From DASSBQ01 sp040981125 (GTDB taxonomy: Bacteria > Nitrospirota > Nitrospiria > Nitrospirales > Nitrospiraceae), in contig JANRMQ010000007.1 of assembly GCA_040981125.1 (NCBI GenBank), positions 1-64,000 of the forward strand: a stretch of DNA of 64,000 nucleotides. Direction: 5' to 3'. Both the position numbers and the translations under genes were made by a program. The notes beneath the pieces were generated by a model, which did not search any database, had not been told where the DNA came from, and worked only from the letters and a program-made list of their open reading frames with translations. This document shows, in pieces, positions 8,226-17,391 of this stretch; the stretch's first letter is position 1; every line of letters starts with the position of its first letter.

Positions 8226-10979
8226 ATGCCACAGCCGCAACTCGACAAGATTTACGACCCTCAACAGGTCGAAGAACGCTGGTATCGCCGGTGGATCGAC
8301 TTGGGATTATTCCACGCGTCCGTCACCGATCAGCGCCGGCCTTACTGCATAGTGATTCCTCCTCCGAATGTCACCGGTTCTCTTCACGTGGGCCATGCCC
8401 TGAACAACACGCTTCAGGATATTCTCATTCGCCGACGGCGCATGCAGGGCTACAATACTCTCTGGATGCCCGGCATGGACCATGCGGGCATTGCCACTCA
8501 GAATGTGGTCGAACGGCAATTACAAGCCGAAGGGACTTCGCGGGAAGCCCTCGGCCGGGAAGAGTTCCTCAAGCGCGTGCAGCAATGGAAAGAACGCTCC
8601 GGCGGCGTCATCATCTCCCAATTGAAGCGGCTGGGCGCATCATGCGACTGGGAACGGCAGCGTTTCACCATGGATCAGGGCCTCTCCGAAGCGGTACGGC
8701 TCGTGTTCGTCCGTCTCTACGAGGACGGCCTGCTCTATCGAGGCGAACGGCTGATCAATTGGTGTCCACGATGTCTGACGGCTCTCTCGGACATCGAGGT
8801 CGAACATGAGGAGATCACCGGCAAGCTCTACACAATTCGTTACCCGTTGGCGGATGATCCATCCAAATTTTTGCTCGTGGCGACGACTCGTCCGGAAACC
8901 TTGCTCGGTGACACGGCCGTCGCGGTGCATCCGGAAGACGACCGGTATCGCCATCTGGTCGGCCAACGAGTGCAACTCCCGTTGACGAGGCGCACCATCC
9001 CAATCGTGGCAGATCCCATCCTGGTCGATCGTGAGTTCGGCACCGGCGCCGTGAAAATTACACCGGCGCATGACTTCAGCGACTTTGAAGCGGGCGAACG
9101 ACACGGCCTTCCCCGAATCAAAATCATGGATATCCATGCCGGCCTTGAATTGACCGAAGCGCTCGCGGAGCCGGAAATCATCGAGGCGGTCAACGGGCTT
9201 CCGGCTGCCAAAGCGAGACCCAAGATTGAGCAATTGCTTTCAGAGCGCGGGCTCCTTGAAAAACCCGAACCCCACAAAATGGCGCTCGGCAAATGTTATC
9301 GCTGTAAGACGGTCGTGGAGCCGTTCCTTTCGGATCAATGGTTCGTCAACATCAAGCCGCTGGCCCAGCCTGCCGTTCAAGCGGTCGAGGACGGTCGGGT
9401 CAGGATCGTTCCCGAATCATGGAAGAACAACTATCTCGGCTGGATGCGGGACATCAAAGACTGGTGCGTCTCCCGACAAATCTGGTGGGGTCATCAGATT
9501 CCAGCCTGGTATTGCGAAGGCTGCTACGGCTCCGATTTTTTGCGGCGCGCTTCGGATGGTCAACCGCTGATTCCTTCCGATGCCGTTCCAATCGTCGCGC
9601 CGACCAAGCCGGCCGCCTGCCCGACCTGCCACGGCGCAAAACTCGTCCAAGACCCGGACGTGCTGGACACCTGGTTCTCCTCGGCGCTCTGGCCGTTTTC
9701 GACGCTCGGATGGCCGCAGCAGACACCGGAGCTGAAGATGTTCTATCCGACTTCCACGCTCGTCACGGGTCTCGACATTCTGTTCTTCTGGGTCGCGCGC
9801 ATGATCATGATGGGCCTGAAATTCATGGGCGATGTGCCGTTCCGCGACGTCTACATCCACGCCCTCGTCCGTGATGCGGAAGGCCAGAAAATGAGCAAGT
9901 CCAAAGGCAACGTCATCGACCCGCTTCATGTCATGGAACAATACGGCACCGATGCGCTGCGCTTTACCCTCGCCTCGATGGCGTCACCAGGCCGCGATGT
10001 CAAACTGGCGGAGGAGCGAATCGAAGGCTACCGCAACTTTGCCAACAAGATCTGGAATGCCGCGCGATTCATCCTCATGCACCTCGACGGCAAACGAGAG
10101 GCGATTCCGCCACACGATCGATCATTCGCCGACCGGTGGATCCTCTCGCGCCTCAATGCGACGATTCGGACGGTGAATCACGAACTCGATCAGTACCGTT
10201 TCGACCGGGCGGCCGGCGCCCTCTATCACTTCATTTGGCATGAGTATTGTGATTGGTACCTCGAACTGGCGAAATTGCCGCTGCAGGATCCGTCTGGAGC
10301 TGATGCCGCTCGAACGCGCCGGACGCTGGTTGAGACCTTTGAAATCCTCATGCGGCTGTTGCATCCCTTCATGCCCTTTGTCACCGAAGAGATCTGGCAG
10401 ACGTTGCCTCATGACGGTGAAAGCATCGTGGTCCAACCCTATCCGGCGGAACGCCCCGAGTGGCATTCGGAAGACGCCGAGTACACCTATTCTTTGCTTC
10501 AACAGGCGGTCTCCCTCATGCGGACTGGACGCTCGCTGCTGGATTACGCGCCCGGCAAATTCGTCGGCCTCCAGGTCATGGGGGCTCAGGGACAGGACCG
10601 CTCTCGACTGGAATCGCTCGCGCCCGCCATCGGACATCTGGCTCGCGGTCCGGTTTCGGTCACATCACAGGTCGCAAGCTCACCGGCCGATGCGGGTCTA
10701 TTGAATTTGGCCGCCGAGGGGATCACGGTCGGCGTGACTGTCGAAGGCGAAGTGGATTTGGTGAAGGCGCTGGATCGCATCAAGAAGCAAAAGAGCGAAG
10801 CGGCAAAGGAGATGAGCCGGCTCTCCGCTAAACTCGATAATGAGGGATTTGTGGAGAAAGCGCCGCAGGATGTGATCCACGAACATCGCGCGCGACTTCA
10901 GCTGCTTACGCGGGACCACGGCATTTTAGACCGCAGCGAACAGCAACTTCAGGCCATCCTTCGGTCAAGGACGGCATGA
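8226..10979 (+). CDS. valS: Valine--tRNA ligase
   Basis: A 917-residue class I aminoacyl-tRNA synthetase of normal bacterial length. The HIGH motif appears as HVGH in PNVTGSLHVGHALN near residue 50, and the KMSKS motif as KMSKSKGNV near residue 558. The CP1 editing domain lies between them (TTRPETLLGD). The anticodon-binding helical domain follows, and the last 60 residues form the basic coiled-coil arm typical of ValRS. It attaches valine to tRNA-Val and edits mischarged threonine. It is the first gene of a tight + strand cluster, with its stop overlapping the nadC start by four bases. Confidence 0.97.
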   Translation: MPQPQLDKIYDPQQVEERWYRRWIDLGLFHASVTDQRRPYCIVIPPPNVTGSLHVGHALNNTLQDILIRRRRMQGYNTLWMPGMDHAGIATQNVVERQLQAEGTSREALGREEFLKRVQQWKERSGGVIISQLKRLGASCDWERQRFTMDQGLSEAVRLVFVRLYEDGLLYRGERLINWCPRCLTALSDIEVEHEEITGKLYTIRYPLADDPSKFLLVATTRPETLLGDTAVAVHPEDDRYRHLVGQRVQLPLTRRTIPIVADPILVDREFGTGAVKITPAHDFSDFEAGERHGLPRIKIMDIHAGLELTEALAEPEIIEAVNGLPAAKARPKIEQLLSERGLLEKPEPHKMALGKCYRCKTVVEPFLSDQWFVNIKPLAQPAVQAVEDGRVRIVPESWKNNYLGWMRDIKDWCVSRQIWWGHQIPAWYCEGCYGSDFLRRASDGQPLIPSDAVPIVAPTKPAACPTCHGAKLVQDPDVLDTWFSSALWPFSTLGWPQQTPELKMFYPTSTLVTGLDILFFWVARMIMMGLKFMGDVPFRDVYIHALVRDAEGQKMSKSKGNVIDPLHVMEQYGTDALRFTLASMASPGRDVKLAEERIEGYRNFANKIWNAARFILMHLDGKREAIPPHDRSFADRWILSRLNATIRTVNHELDQYRFDRAAGALYHFIWHEYCDWYLELAKLPLQDPSGADAARTRRTLVETFEILMRLLHPFMPFVTEEIWQTLPHDGESIVVQPYPAERPEWHSEDAEYTYSLLQQAVSLMRTGRSLLDYAPGKFVGLQVMGAQGQDRSRLESLAPAIGHLARGPVSVTSQVASSPADAGLLNLAAEGITVGVTVEGEVDLVKALDRIKKQKSEAAKEMSRLSAKLDNEGFVEKAPQDVIHEHRARLQLLTRDHGILDRSEQQLQAILRSRTA

Positions 10980-11860
10980 GCCAGGCGCCTGTCCCATTCT
11001 TTCAGGACATTGTCCGTCAAGCTATCGCCGAGGATCTCACCTTCGGCGACATTACGACCTCCGCCCTGTTTCCGGCACCGCACCAGGCCCGCGCGACGAT
11101 CGTTGCCCGCCGTCCGATGGTCATTGCGGGACTGGCCGTCGCTCAAGGGGTCTTCCTGGCGGTTGATCCTTCATTGAAAATCAGTTGTCCGATTCGAGAT
11201 GGGCAATCGGTTCAAGGTTCGACCGCCGTCCTCGTCGCCTCTGGAGACGGCCGCTCTCTTCTCATGGCGGAGCGCGTTGCGCTGAATTTCCTCCAGCGCT
11301 TGTCGGGCATCGCCACGCTCACGCGGGAATTTTGCCTTGCCGTCAAGGACTTTCCGACCCGCATCCTGGATACCCGCAAGACCACGCCCGGCTTACGCGC
11401 GCTCGAGAAATGGGCTGTCCGGCTGGGTGGCGGTCGGAACCATCGATTCACGCTCGGTGACGGACTGTTGATCAAAGACAATCATCTGGCGCTCGTACGA
11501 GGTGAAGGAGGTGACGTGCGGGACGCATGTCTGCGCGCGAGAGCCACCGGGCCGCATGGCGTCAGAATCATCGTGGAGGCGCAAAACCTTGCCGACGTCA
11601 AACAGGCAGTGGGCGGGAAGGCGGATGTCATTCTGCTCGACAATATGTCCCCTTCTCATGTCCGCACGGCCGTGGGACTGATAAAGGGCAAGGCCTTGAT
11701 CGAGGTGTCCGGCGGTATTACTCTGGCCAATGCCGGAGACATGGCCCAAGCCGGGGCCGACTTCCTGTCCATCGGAGCTCTGACCCATTCAGCGCCCGCT
11801 GCGGACCTCAGCATGGATCTGGTTTCAGCCGCGCGACCCCGCGGTTCAAGGCGCAGATGA
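10976..11860 (+). CDS. nadC: Nicotinate-nucleotide pyrophosphorylase (carboxylating)
   Basis: A 294-residue quinolinate phosphoribosyltransferase, which converts quinolinate and PRPP to nicotinate mononucleotide in de novo NAD synthesis. Recognisable family motifs are ALNFLQRLSGIAT, LDTRKTTPGLR (PRPP/quinolinate-binding Arg and Lys), GGGRNHR and IKDNH, then the barrel strands VEAQN, ILLDN and VSGGI. Both ends overlap neighbours by ATGA (valS upstream, birA downstream), so translational coupling is likely. No nadA or nadB lies in the window. Confidence 0.96.
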   Translation: MSQAPVPFFQDIVRQAIAEDLTFGDITTSALFPAPHQARATIVARRPMVIAGLAVAQGVFLAVDPSLKISCPIRDGQSVQGSTAVLVASGDGRSLLMAERVALNFLQRLSGIATLTREFCLAVKDFPTRILDTRKTTPGLRALEKWAVRLGGGRNHRFTLGDGLLIKDNHLALVRGEGGDVRDACLRARATGPHGVRIIVEAQNLADVKQAVGGKADVILLDNMSPSHVRTAVGLIKGKALIEVSGGITLANAGDMAQAGADFLSIGALTHSAPAADLSMDLVSAARPRGSRRR

Positions 11861-12708
11861 TCACGAGTTCTCTGCCGGCTTATGATATCGCAGCGATTCA
11901 AGCAGGACTCCGCACGGCGGCGTTCGGCCGCACCATCCATTATTACGCCTCCGTCGACTCCACGAACAACGTCGCCGTCGCGTTGGCTCAAGACGGAGCC
12001 CCCCACGGCACGGTGGTTCTCGCGGACGCTCAAAGCGCGGGCCGGGGACGGCGCGGGCGCCATTGGCATTCACCACCGGCTCAGCATCTCTACTGTTCGA
12101 TCATTCTGCGTGGATGCCCGGAACAGACCGAGTATTTGACCATCGTTCCTTTAGCGTCCGCTTTGGCCGTCGCCGATGCGATGTTTGATGCGGCGGCCGT
12201 TCAAGGCCGGTTGAAATGGCCCAACGATGTGCTCATCGGAGAAAAAAAGGTCGCGGGCATTCTGTGCGAAAGCGTCGGCGGGCAGCCTATGACCATCGTC
12301 GTGGTCGGCATCGGCATGAACATCAACGGCCGCCCGGATGATTTTCCACAAGACTTTCGAAATACCGCCGCCACGTTGTCAGGCGAACGAGGATCACCCG
12401 TTGATCGGACCGGCCTCGTCTCAGCCTTGTTGAATCGGCTTGAGGAACGCATCGCCTTGATCTCGGCACGGACGGTCGCGGATCTTCTCGACGCTTATAG
12501 AACCAGGTGTTCCACGCTCGGATTGGTTGTCCGGGCCATGGTCGGCGACAATAACGCGATCGAAGGAACCGCGGAAGCAGTCGGGATGGATGGGAGCTTG
12601 CATATCCGACGCGGCACGCCGGCCGGTTCCGGTCGGTCTGATGAAATCGTGATTGTGCACAGTGCGGATATCGTTCACCTTCGAAAGATGACCGGCACTA
12701 CCCGATAG
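11857..12708 (+). CDS. birA: Biotin--[acetyl-CoA-carboxylase] ligase, group I
   Basis: A 283-residue biotin protein ligase. The catalytic domain shows GRGRRGRHW (biotinyl-AMP-binding loop) after VDSTNN, and KWPNDVLIGEKKVAGIL, the conserved active-site block. A small C-terminal SH3-like domain follows. There is no N-terminal winged helix, so this is the non-repressor (group I) type that only attaches biotin to carboxyl carrier proteins. The ATG at 11857 overlaps the nadC stop (ATGA). Seventeen bases separate its stop from coaX; pairing with a type III pantothenate kinase is common in bacteria. Confidence 0.95.
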   Translation: MITSSLPAYDIAAIQAGLRTAAFGRTIHYYASVDSTNNVAVALAQDGAPHGTVVLADAQSAGRGRRGRHWHSPPAQHLYCSIILRGCPEQTEYLTIVPLASALAVADAMFDAAAVQGRLKWPNDVLIGEKKVAGILCESVGGQPMTIVVVGIGMNINGRPDDFPQDFRNTAATLSGERGSPVDRTGLVSALLNRLEERIALISARTVADLLDAYRTRCSTLGLVVRAMVGDNNAIEGTAEAVGMDGSLHIRRGTPAGSGRSDEIVIVHSADIVHLRKMTGTTR

Positions 12709-12724
12709 AGTAAAGTAAAGAGCG

Positions 12725-13498
12725 ATGCTTCTAGCGATCGACGTCGGAAACAGTAACATTGTCTGGGGTATTTTTGAGGGACAGAGGCTCCTGAGCCATT
12801 GGCGGCTCGCCACGGATCAGCGCAAAACCGACGATGAATACGGCACACTCTTTCTCAGCCTGTTGGAGAGAGCCGGATACCAGGCCACGCAGATCACCGG
12901 GGCCATCTTATCGAGCGTCGTGCCTGTGCTCACCTCGACGTTTGAGGAGATGGTGCGGCATTATTTCCTGCGTTCCCCTGTCTTGGTGACGCCGGAGATC
13001 GACAGCGGCCTGACCCTTCACTATGCGAATCCAAAAGAGATCGGCAGCGACCGCATCGTCAATGCCGCGGCCGCCCATGACCGGTACCATGCCGATCTCA
13101 TCATCGTCGATTTCGGCACCGCGACGACTTTTTGCGTCGTTACCGGAGCCGGCAAATATCTCGGAGGGGTCATCGCCCCTGGTCTCGGCATATCCGCCGA
13201 CGCCCTCTTCATCCGAACCGCCAAATTGCCGAAGGTGGACATCGTTCGTCCCAAGTCGGTCATAGGCAACGATACCGTCTCAGGCATTCAGAGTGGTCTG
13301 CTGTTCGGATACGTGGGATTGGTCGAAGGCGTGCTCCGGCGCATGGAACAGGAACTGGGCTTTTCGTGTCATGTGATTGCGACAGGGGGGCTTTCCACGA
13401 TTATCGCGCGGGAAACGGAGTCCATTCACGAGGTGAGACCGCTTCTGACCTTGGAAGGGCTTGAACTCTTGTATCGTAGGACCACCGGCGCCGGCTAA
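12725..13498 (+). CDS. coaX: Type III pantothenate kinase
   Basis: A 257-residue CoaX protein, which phosphorylates pantothenate in the first step of coenzyme A synthesis. The N-terminal phosphate-binding loop DVGNSN (residues 6-11), the GSDRIVNAAAAH block and the FGTATTFCVV stretch are family hallmarks of this ASKHA-fold kinase. CoaX needs a monovalent cation and is not feedback-inhibited by CoA. It ends the valS-nadC-birA-coaX cluster, and a rho-independent terminator follows directly. Confidence 0.96.
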   Translation: MLLAIDVGNSNIVWGIFEGQRLLSHWRLATDQRKTDDEYGTLFLSLLERAGYQATQITGAILSSVVPVLTSTFEEMVRHYFLRSPVLVTPEIDSGLTLHYANPKEIGSDRIVNAAAAHDRYHADLIIVDFGTATTFCVVTGAGKYLGGVIAPGLGISADALFIRTAKLPKVDIVRPKSVIGNDTVSGIQSGLLFGYVGLVEGVLRRMEQELGFSCHVIATGGLSTIIARETESIHEVRPLLTLEGLELLYRRTTGAG

Positions 13499-13513
13499 GG
13501 CGTGTCCGCGTGT

Positions 13514-13539
13514 GCCCGGGAATTGCCCCCGGGCTTTTT
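13514..13539 (+). terminator. Rho-independent terminator after coaX
   Basis: GCCCGGG (13514-13520) pairs perfectly with CCCGGGC (13528-13534) around a 7-nt loop and is followed immediately by five T. It lies 16 bp after the coaX stop, and separates the valS-coaX cluster from the chaperone operon. Confidence 0.85.
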
Positions 13540-13562
13540 CGGAAGATTTTTTATTGCTCCGG

Positions 13563-13590
13563 TTGACTTTACACTCCAGGTGGCTATCTG
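13563..13590 (+). promoter_or_regulatory. Possible promoter of the grpE operon
   Basis: TTGACT at 13563-13568 and TATCTG at 13585-13590 are separated by 16 bp, giving a moderate sigma70-like match 22 bp before grpE. No CIRCE element or convincing sigma32 consensus was seen. Placement rests only on hexamer similarity. Confidence 0.35.
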
Positions 13591-13612
13591 CCCTGATGAA
13601 TAGGAATTTTCC

Positions 13613-14185
13613 ATGACAGATCACGAACATAACCGCAATACAATCGATGATTTACCGCCGGACTCCACGGAAAGCGATGAACCGTCCGACGATCAGCACA
13701 CGCCCCTCGACGCTTTGAAGCGATCGCTGGAAACCAAGGAAGCCGAGTGTAAGAACGCGCATGATAAGTATCTGCGGCTGGCGGCGGAGTTCGACAATTA
13801 CAAGCGACTGGCCCAGCGCGATCAGCGCGACCAAATCAAATTCGGCAATGAGCAGATCCTTAAAGAATTACTTCCGGTCATCGATAATCTCGAGCGGGCC
13901 ATCAAAGCGGCCAGGGACACCGGCGGCGGCGACGCCTTGATCCAAGGCGTGGAGCTGACTCTCAAGCAATTCGTCGGCGTGCTCGCGAAATTCGGTGTAA
14001 CCCCCGTGGACAGCGTCGGCCGGCCTTTTGATCCGGCCACACAACAGGCGGTGACCCAGGTGGAATCCGCTACGGTGCCGGAACAGAGCGTCGTCGAGGA
14101 ATTCCAGAAGGGCTATCTGCTGCACGACCGCATTCTACGGGCCGCGATGGTCAGCGTGTCGAAAGGACCGCCCGCGGACGCGTAG
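13613..14185 (+). CDS. grpE: Nucleotide exchange factor GrpE
   Basis: A 190-residue GrpE. A charged N-terminal region precedes the long coiled coil, with the family stretch LRLAAEFDNYKRLAQRD. The C-terminal beta-wing domain carries FGVTPVDSVGRPFDP and ends in a block resembling the family QKGYLLHDRILRAAMV motif. It releases ADP from DnaK to complete the Hsp70 cycle. It is the first gene of grpE-dnaK-dnaJ-rsmE on the + strand. There is no hrcA upstream. Confidence 0.96.
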   Translation: MTDHEHNRNTIDDLPPDSTESDEPSDDQHTPLDALKRSLETKEAECKNAHDKYLRLAAEFDNYKRLAQRDQRDQIKFGNEQILKELLPVIDNLERAIKAARDTGGGDALIQGVELTLKQFVGVLAKFGVTPVDSVGRPFDPATQQAVTQVESATVPEQSVVEEFQKGYLLHDRILRAAMVSVSKGPPADA

Positions 14186-14243
14186 GCCGACAAGATCAGA
14201 CATGTCATGGACTCATTGAGATTCTTGATGAAGGAGACAAGCC

Positions 14244-16160
14244 ATGGGTAAAGTTATCGGAATCGATCTCGGCACGACGAATTCCTGCGTCGCCATCATG
14301 AGCGGCGGCGACCCGGTCGTCATTGCGAACGCGGAAGGCAGCCGGACCACACCCTCGGTGGTCGCCATTACCGACAAAGGCGAGCGCCTCGTGGGCCAGA
14401 TCGCCAAGCGGCAGGCCATCACCAACCCTGAAAACACCATCTTCTCGGTCAAACGGCTCATGGGACGCAAGTTCCGGAGCCGGGAAGTGCAGGACGCCAT
14501 CCAACGGCTTCCCTACAAGATCGTGGAAGCGGACAACGGCGACGCCCACGTCGAGTTGCGCGGCAAACGCTACAGCCCGCCTGAAATATCGGCCATGATT
14601 CTTCAAAAAATGCGGCAGACGGCCGAGGATTATCTCGGAGAAAAGGTCACGGAAGCCGTGGTCACCGTTCCCGCCTATTTCGACGACAGCCAGCGGCAGG
14701 CGACCAAAGACGCCGGCCAGATCGCGGGGCTCAACGTACTGCGCATCATCAATGAGCCGACCGCCGCATCGCTCGCATACGGCCTCGACAAGAAGAAAGA
14801 TGAACGGATCGCGGTCTACGACTTAGGCGGAGGCACCTTCGACATCTCCGTGCTTGAGATCGGCGACGGGGTTTTCGAGGTCAAATCGACCAACGGCGAT
14901 ACCTATTTGGGCGGCGACGACTTCGACCTCCGAGTCATGGATTGGCTCGTCGATGAGTTCAGGAAGGACCAGGGCATCGACCTCCGCAAGGATCGCATGG
15001 CGCTGCAGCGTCTCAAGGAAGCGGCCGAGCGGGCCAAGATCGAGTTGTCTTCCTCGCAGGAAACCGAGATCAATCTGCCCTTTGTCACCGCGGACGCAAG
15101 CGGTCCCAAGCACCTCGTTACCAAACTGACTCGCGCCAAGCTCGAGCAGTTGGTAGGCGATCTCGTGCAGCGGACGATCGATCCGTGCAAGAAAGCCTTG
15201 AGCGACGCCGGAGTCACGGCCAAGGACATCAATGAGGATGTGCTGGTCGGCGGCATGACCAGAATGCCCAAAGTCATTCAGGTGGTCAAAGACTTCTTCG
15301 GCAAGGAACCCCATCGCGGAGTCAATCCCGATGAAGTGGTCGCCATCGGCGCGGCCATTCAAGGCGGTGTCTTAAAAGGAGAAGTCAAAGATGTGCTCCT
15401 GCTGGACGTCACGCCGTTGTCGCTCGGGATCGAAACGCTGGGCGGAGTCTTTACCAAGCTCATCGAGCGCAACACCACGATCCCGACCAAGAAGAGCCAA
15501 ATCTTCTCGACGGCGGCCGATAACCAGACGGCCGTGACCATCAGGGTCTTCCAAGGCGAGCGGGAAATGGCGAATGACAACAAGCTTCTCGGTCAGTTCG
15601 ACCTCGTCGGCATTCCCCCGGCGCCGCGCGGCATGCCTCAAGTCGAGGTGACGTTTGACATCGATGCCAACGGCATCGTGCATGTGTCGGCCAAGGATCT
15701 GGCGACGCAGAAGGAACAATCGATCAAGATCACGGCCTCCAGCGGGCTCAGCAAGGAAGAGGTCGACAAATTAGTGCGGGACGCCCAGTCTCATACGGAA
15801 GACGACAAGCGACGGCGGAAAGTCGCCGAAGCGCGCAACCAAGCCGACTCCTTGATTTACAGCACCGAGAAAAACCTGGCCGATCACGGCGACAAGATCG
15901 GAGAAGACGATAAGACCAAGATTCGGGAGGCGATCGCGGAACTCCGGAAAGCGATGGAGGGAGATGATCCCGACGCCATCGAGAGGGCGACGCAGACGTT
16001 GACCACGTCTTCCCATAAATTGGCCGAAGAGATGTACAAGAAGGCCTCCTCCGCAGCGGGCGCGGGCCCGGCCGGAGACGGCGGCCAGAGCCAACAGGGG
16101 AAGACGGACGAGAAGGTGGTCGACGCCGAGTTCGAAGAAGTAGACAAAGACAAGAAGTAA
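14244..16160 (+). CDS. dnaK: Molecular chaperone DnaK (Hsp70)
   Basis: A 638-residue Hsp70 of full length. The ATPase domain opens with IGIDLGTTNSCVA, and carries the YDLGGGTFD phosphate-binding loop and INEPTAASLAYGL. The substrate-binding beta domain starts after the DVTPLSLGIETLGG linker region, then the helical lid, and a Gly/Gln/Glu-rich tail ending in a DAEFEEVD motif, close to the E. coli C terminus. It works with GrpE and DnaJ in protein folding. A GGAG-type site precedes the ATG. A hairpin lies between it and dnaJ. Confidence 0.98.
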   Translation: MGKVIGIDLGTTNSCVAIMSGGDPVVIANAEGSRTTPSVVAITDKGERLVGQIAKRQAITNPENTIFSVKRLMGRKFRSREVQDAIQRLPYKIVEADNGDAHVELRGKRYSPPEISAMILQKMRQTAEDYLGEKVTEAVVTVPAYFDDSQRQATKDAGQIAGLNVLRIINEPTAASLAYGLDKKKDERIAVYDLGGGTFDISVLEIGDGVFEVKSTNGDTYLGGDDFDLRVMDWLVDEFRKDQGIDLRKDRMALQRLKEAAERAKIELSSSQETEINLPFVTADASGPKHLVTKLTRAKLEQLVGDLVQRTIDPCKKALSDAGVTAKDINEDVLVGGMTRMPKVIQVVKDFFGKEPHRGVNPDEVVAIGAAIQGGVLKGEVKDVLLLDVTPLSLGIETLGGVFTKLIERNTTIPTKKSQIFSTAADNQTAVTIRVFQGEREMANDNKLLGQFDLVGIPPAPRGMPQVEVTFDIDANGIVHVSAKDLATQKEQSIKITASSGLSKEEVDKLVRDAQSHTEDDKRRRKVAEARNQADSLIYSTEKNLADHGDKIGEDDKTKIREAIAELRKAMEGDDPDAIERATQTLTTSSHKLAEEMYKKASSAAGAGPAGDGGQSQQGKTDEKVVDAEFEEVDKDKK

Positions 16161-16181
16161 GTTAGAATACAACCACACCGG

Positions 16182-16212
16182 GGCCGAGTCTCACGGCAAA
16201 TGGGACTCGGCC
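16182..16212 (+). other. RNA hairpin between dnaK and dnaJ
   Basis: GGCCGAGTC (16182-16190) pairs perfectly with GACTCGGCC (16204-16212) around a 13-nt loop. No T-run follows, so it is more likely an mRNA-stabilising or partial attenuating structure that lets DnaK exceed DnaJ than a true terminator. It lies 20 bp before the dnaJ start. Confidence 0.6.
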
Positions 16213-16231
16213 TCTCAGCCCGCGCCGGATA

Positions 16232-17353
16232 ATGAGCACTGTGGGAAAACGCGATTATTACGAAACCCTGGGAGTCGAGCGCAACGCGTCCGATGACGAA
16301 CTGAAAAAGGCGTTTCGAAAGCTCGCCCGCCAATACCACCCGGATCTCCATTCGTCCCCCGAACAGAAGAAAACATCGGAAGAAAAATTCAAAGAGATCA
16401 ATGAAGCGTATGAAGTTCTGAGCGATCAGGACAAACGCAAGCGTTACGACATGTTCGGACATGCCGGCGCCCAGGGCGGCGCGTCCGGCTTTGAAGGCTT
16501 CAGCGGCGGCGGGTTCGGCGACATTTTCAATGATATTTTCGAGGATTTTTTCGGCACCCCGCGCGGGCGCAGCCGCGCCGAGCGCGGCAATGACCTGCAA
16601 TACAATCTTGATTTGACCTTCGAAGAAGCGGTGTACGGCAAAGAAGCGAAGCTGAAAATCCCGCGCTGGGAAACCTGCGCCGAGTGCAAGGGAACCGGCG
16701 CCCGCTCGGCGACCGCCGTCAAAATGTGCCCCAGCTGCAAAGGAGCAGGACAGCTCCGCTTCCAACAGGGTTTTTTCAGCGTCAGCCGGCCCTGCGGCCA
16801 ATGCGAAGGCAGCGGGCAGATCATCACGGACCCCTGCGCCACCTGCCAAGGCCGCCAGCGGATTCATCAGGAACGCACGCTCTCGGTCCAGATTCCGCCC
16901 GGCATTGAAACAGGCATGCGGCTCAGGCTTTCGAACGAGGGCGAACACGGAGTCCAAGGCGGCCCTCCGGGCGATCTGTATGTCGCGATCACGATCAAGC
17001 CCCATCCGGTTTTTCGCCGGCAGCACCTGGATATCGCCTGTGACCTGCCGGTGAATTTCGTGACGGCGACACTCGGCGGAAAGATCGAAGTGCCGACGCT
17101 CAAGGGCAAGACCATCATGAAAATCCCGGCCGGCACCCAGCCGGATAAGATCCTTAGATTGAAAGGTTTGGGATTCCCGAGCCTCAAGGGCAACCAAACC
17201 GGTGATCAGATTTTCAACGTAAAGATTGAGATCCCGACGAAGCTCTCCCCGAGACAGAAAGAGCTGCTTCAGGACTTCGCCAAGGAGAGCGGGATGACTC
17301 CCGAGACCGACGGCGACGGATTCTTTGACAAGATGAAGACATTTTTCGAATAG
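16232..17353 (+). CDS. dnaJ: Molecular chaperone DnaJ
   Basis: A 373-residue type I J-protein. The J domain holds the HPD motif (YHPDLH near residue 35). A Gly/Phe-rich segment follows (GGFGDIFNDIFEDFF). The zinc domain has four CxxCxGxG-type repeats: CAECKGTG, CPSCKGAG, CGQCEGSG and CATCQGRQ, the last slightly degenerate. The C-terminal substrate-binding domains are complete. It stimulates DnaK ATPase and delivers substrates. The frame opens at ATG 16232 with the J domain in the expected place. Confidence 0.97.
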   Translation: MSTVGKRDYYETLGVERNASDDELKKAFRKLARQYHPDLHSSPEQKKTSEEKFKEINEAYEVLSDQDKRKRYDMFGHAGAQGGASGFEGFSGGGFGDIFNDIFEDFFGTPRGRSRAERGNDLQYNLDLTFEEAVYGKEAKLKIPRWETCAECKGTGARSATAVKMCPSCKGAGQLRFQQGFFSVSRPCGQCEGSGQIITDPCATCQGRQRIHQERTLSVQIPPGIETGMRLRLSNEGEHGVQGGPPGDLYVAITIKPHPVFRRQHLDIACDLPVNFVTATLGGKIEVPTLKGKTIMKIPAGTQPDKILRLKGLGFPSLKGNQTGDQIFNVKIEIPTKLSPRQKELLQDFAKESGMTPETDGDGFFDKMKTFFE

Positions 17354-17391
17354 ATTCGGTCCGGATCCTCCCCGCCCGCTTCTTGTTCCCT

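Noticed and set aside
16182..16212. Terminator between dnaK and dnaJ
   Set aside because: The stem is perfect but no T-run follows, and dnaJ has no separate promoter that I can see.
15884..17197. A 437-codon - strand frame across dnaK and dnaJ
   Set aside because: Antisense to two highly conserved chaperone genes; composition is that of a reverse-frame shadow.
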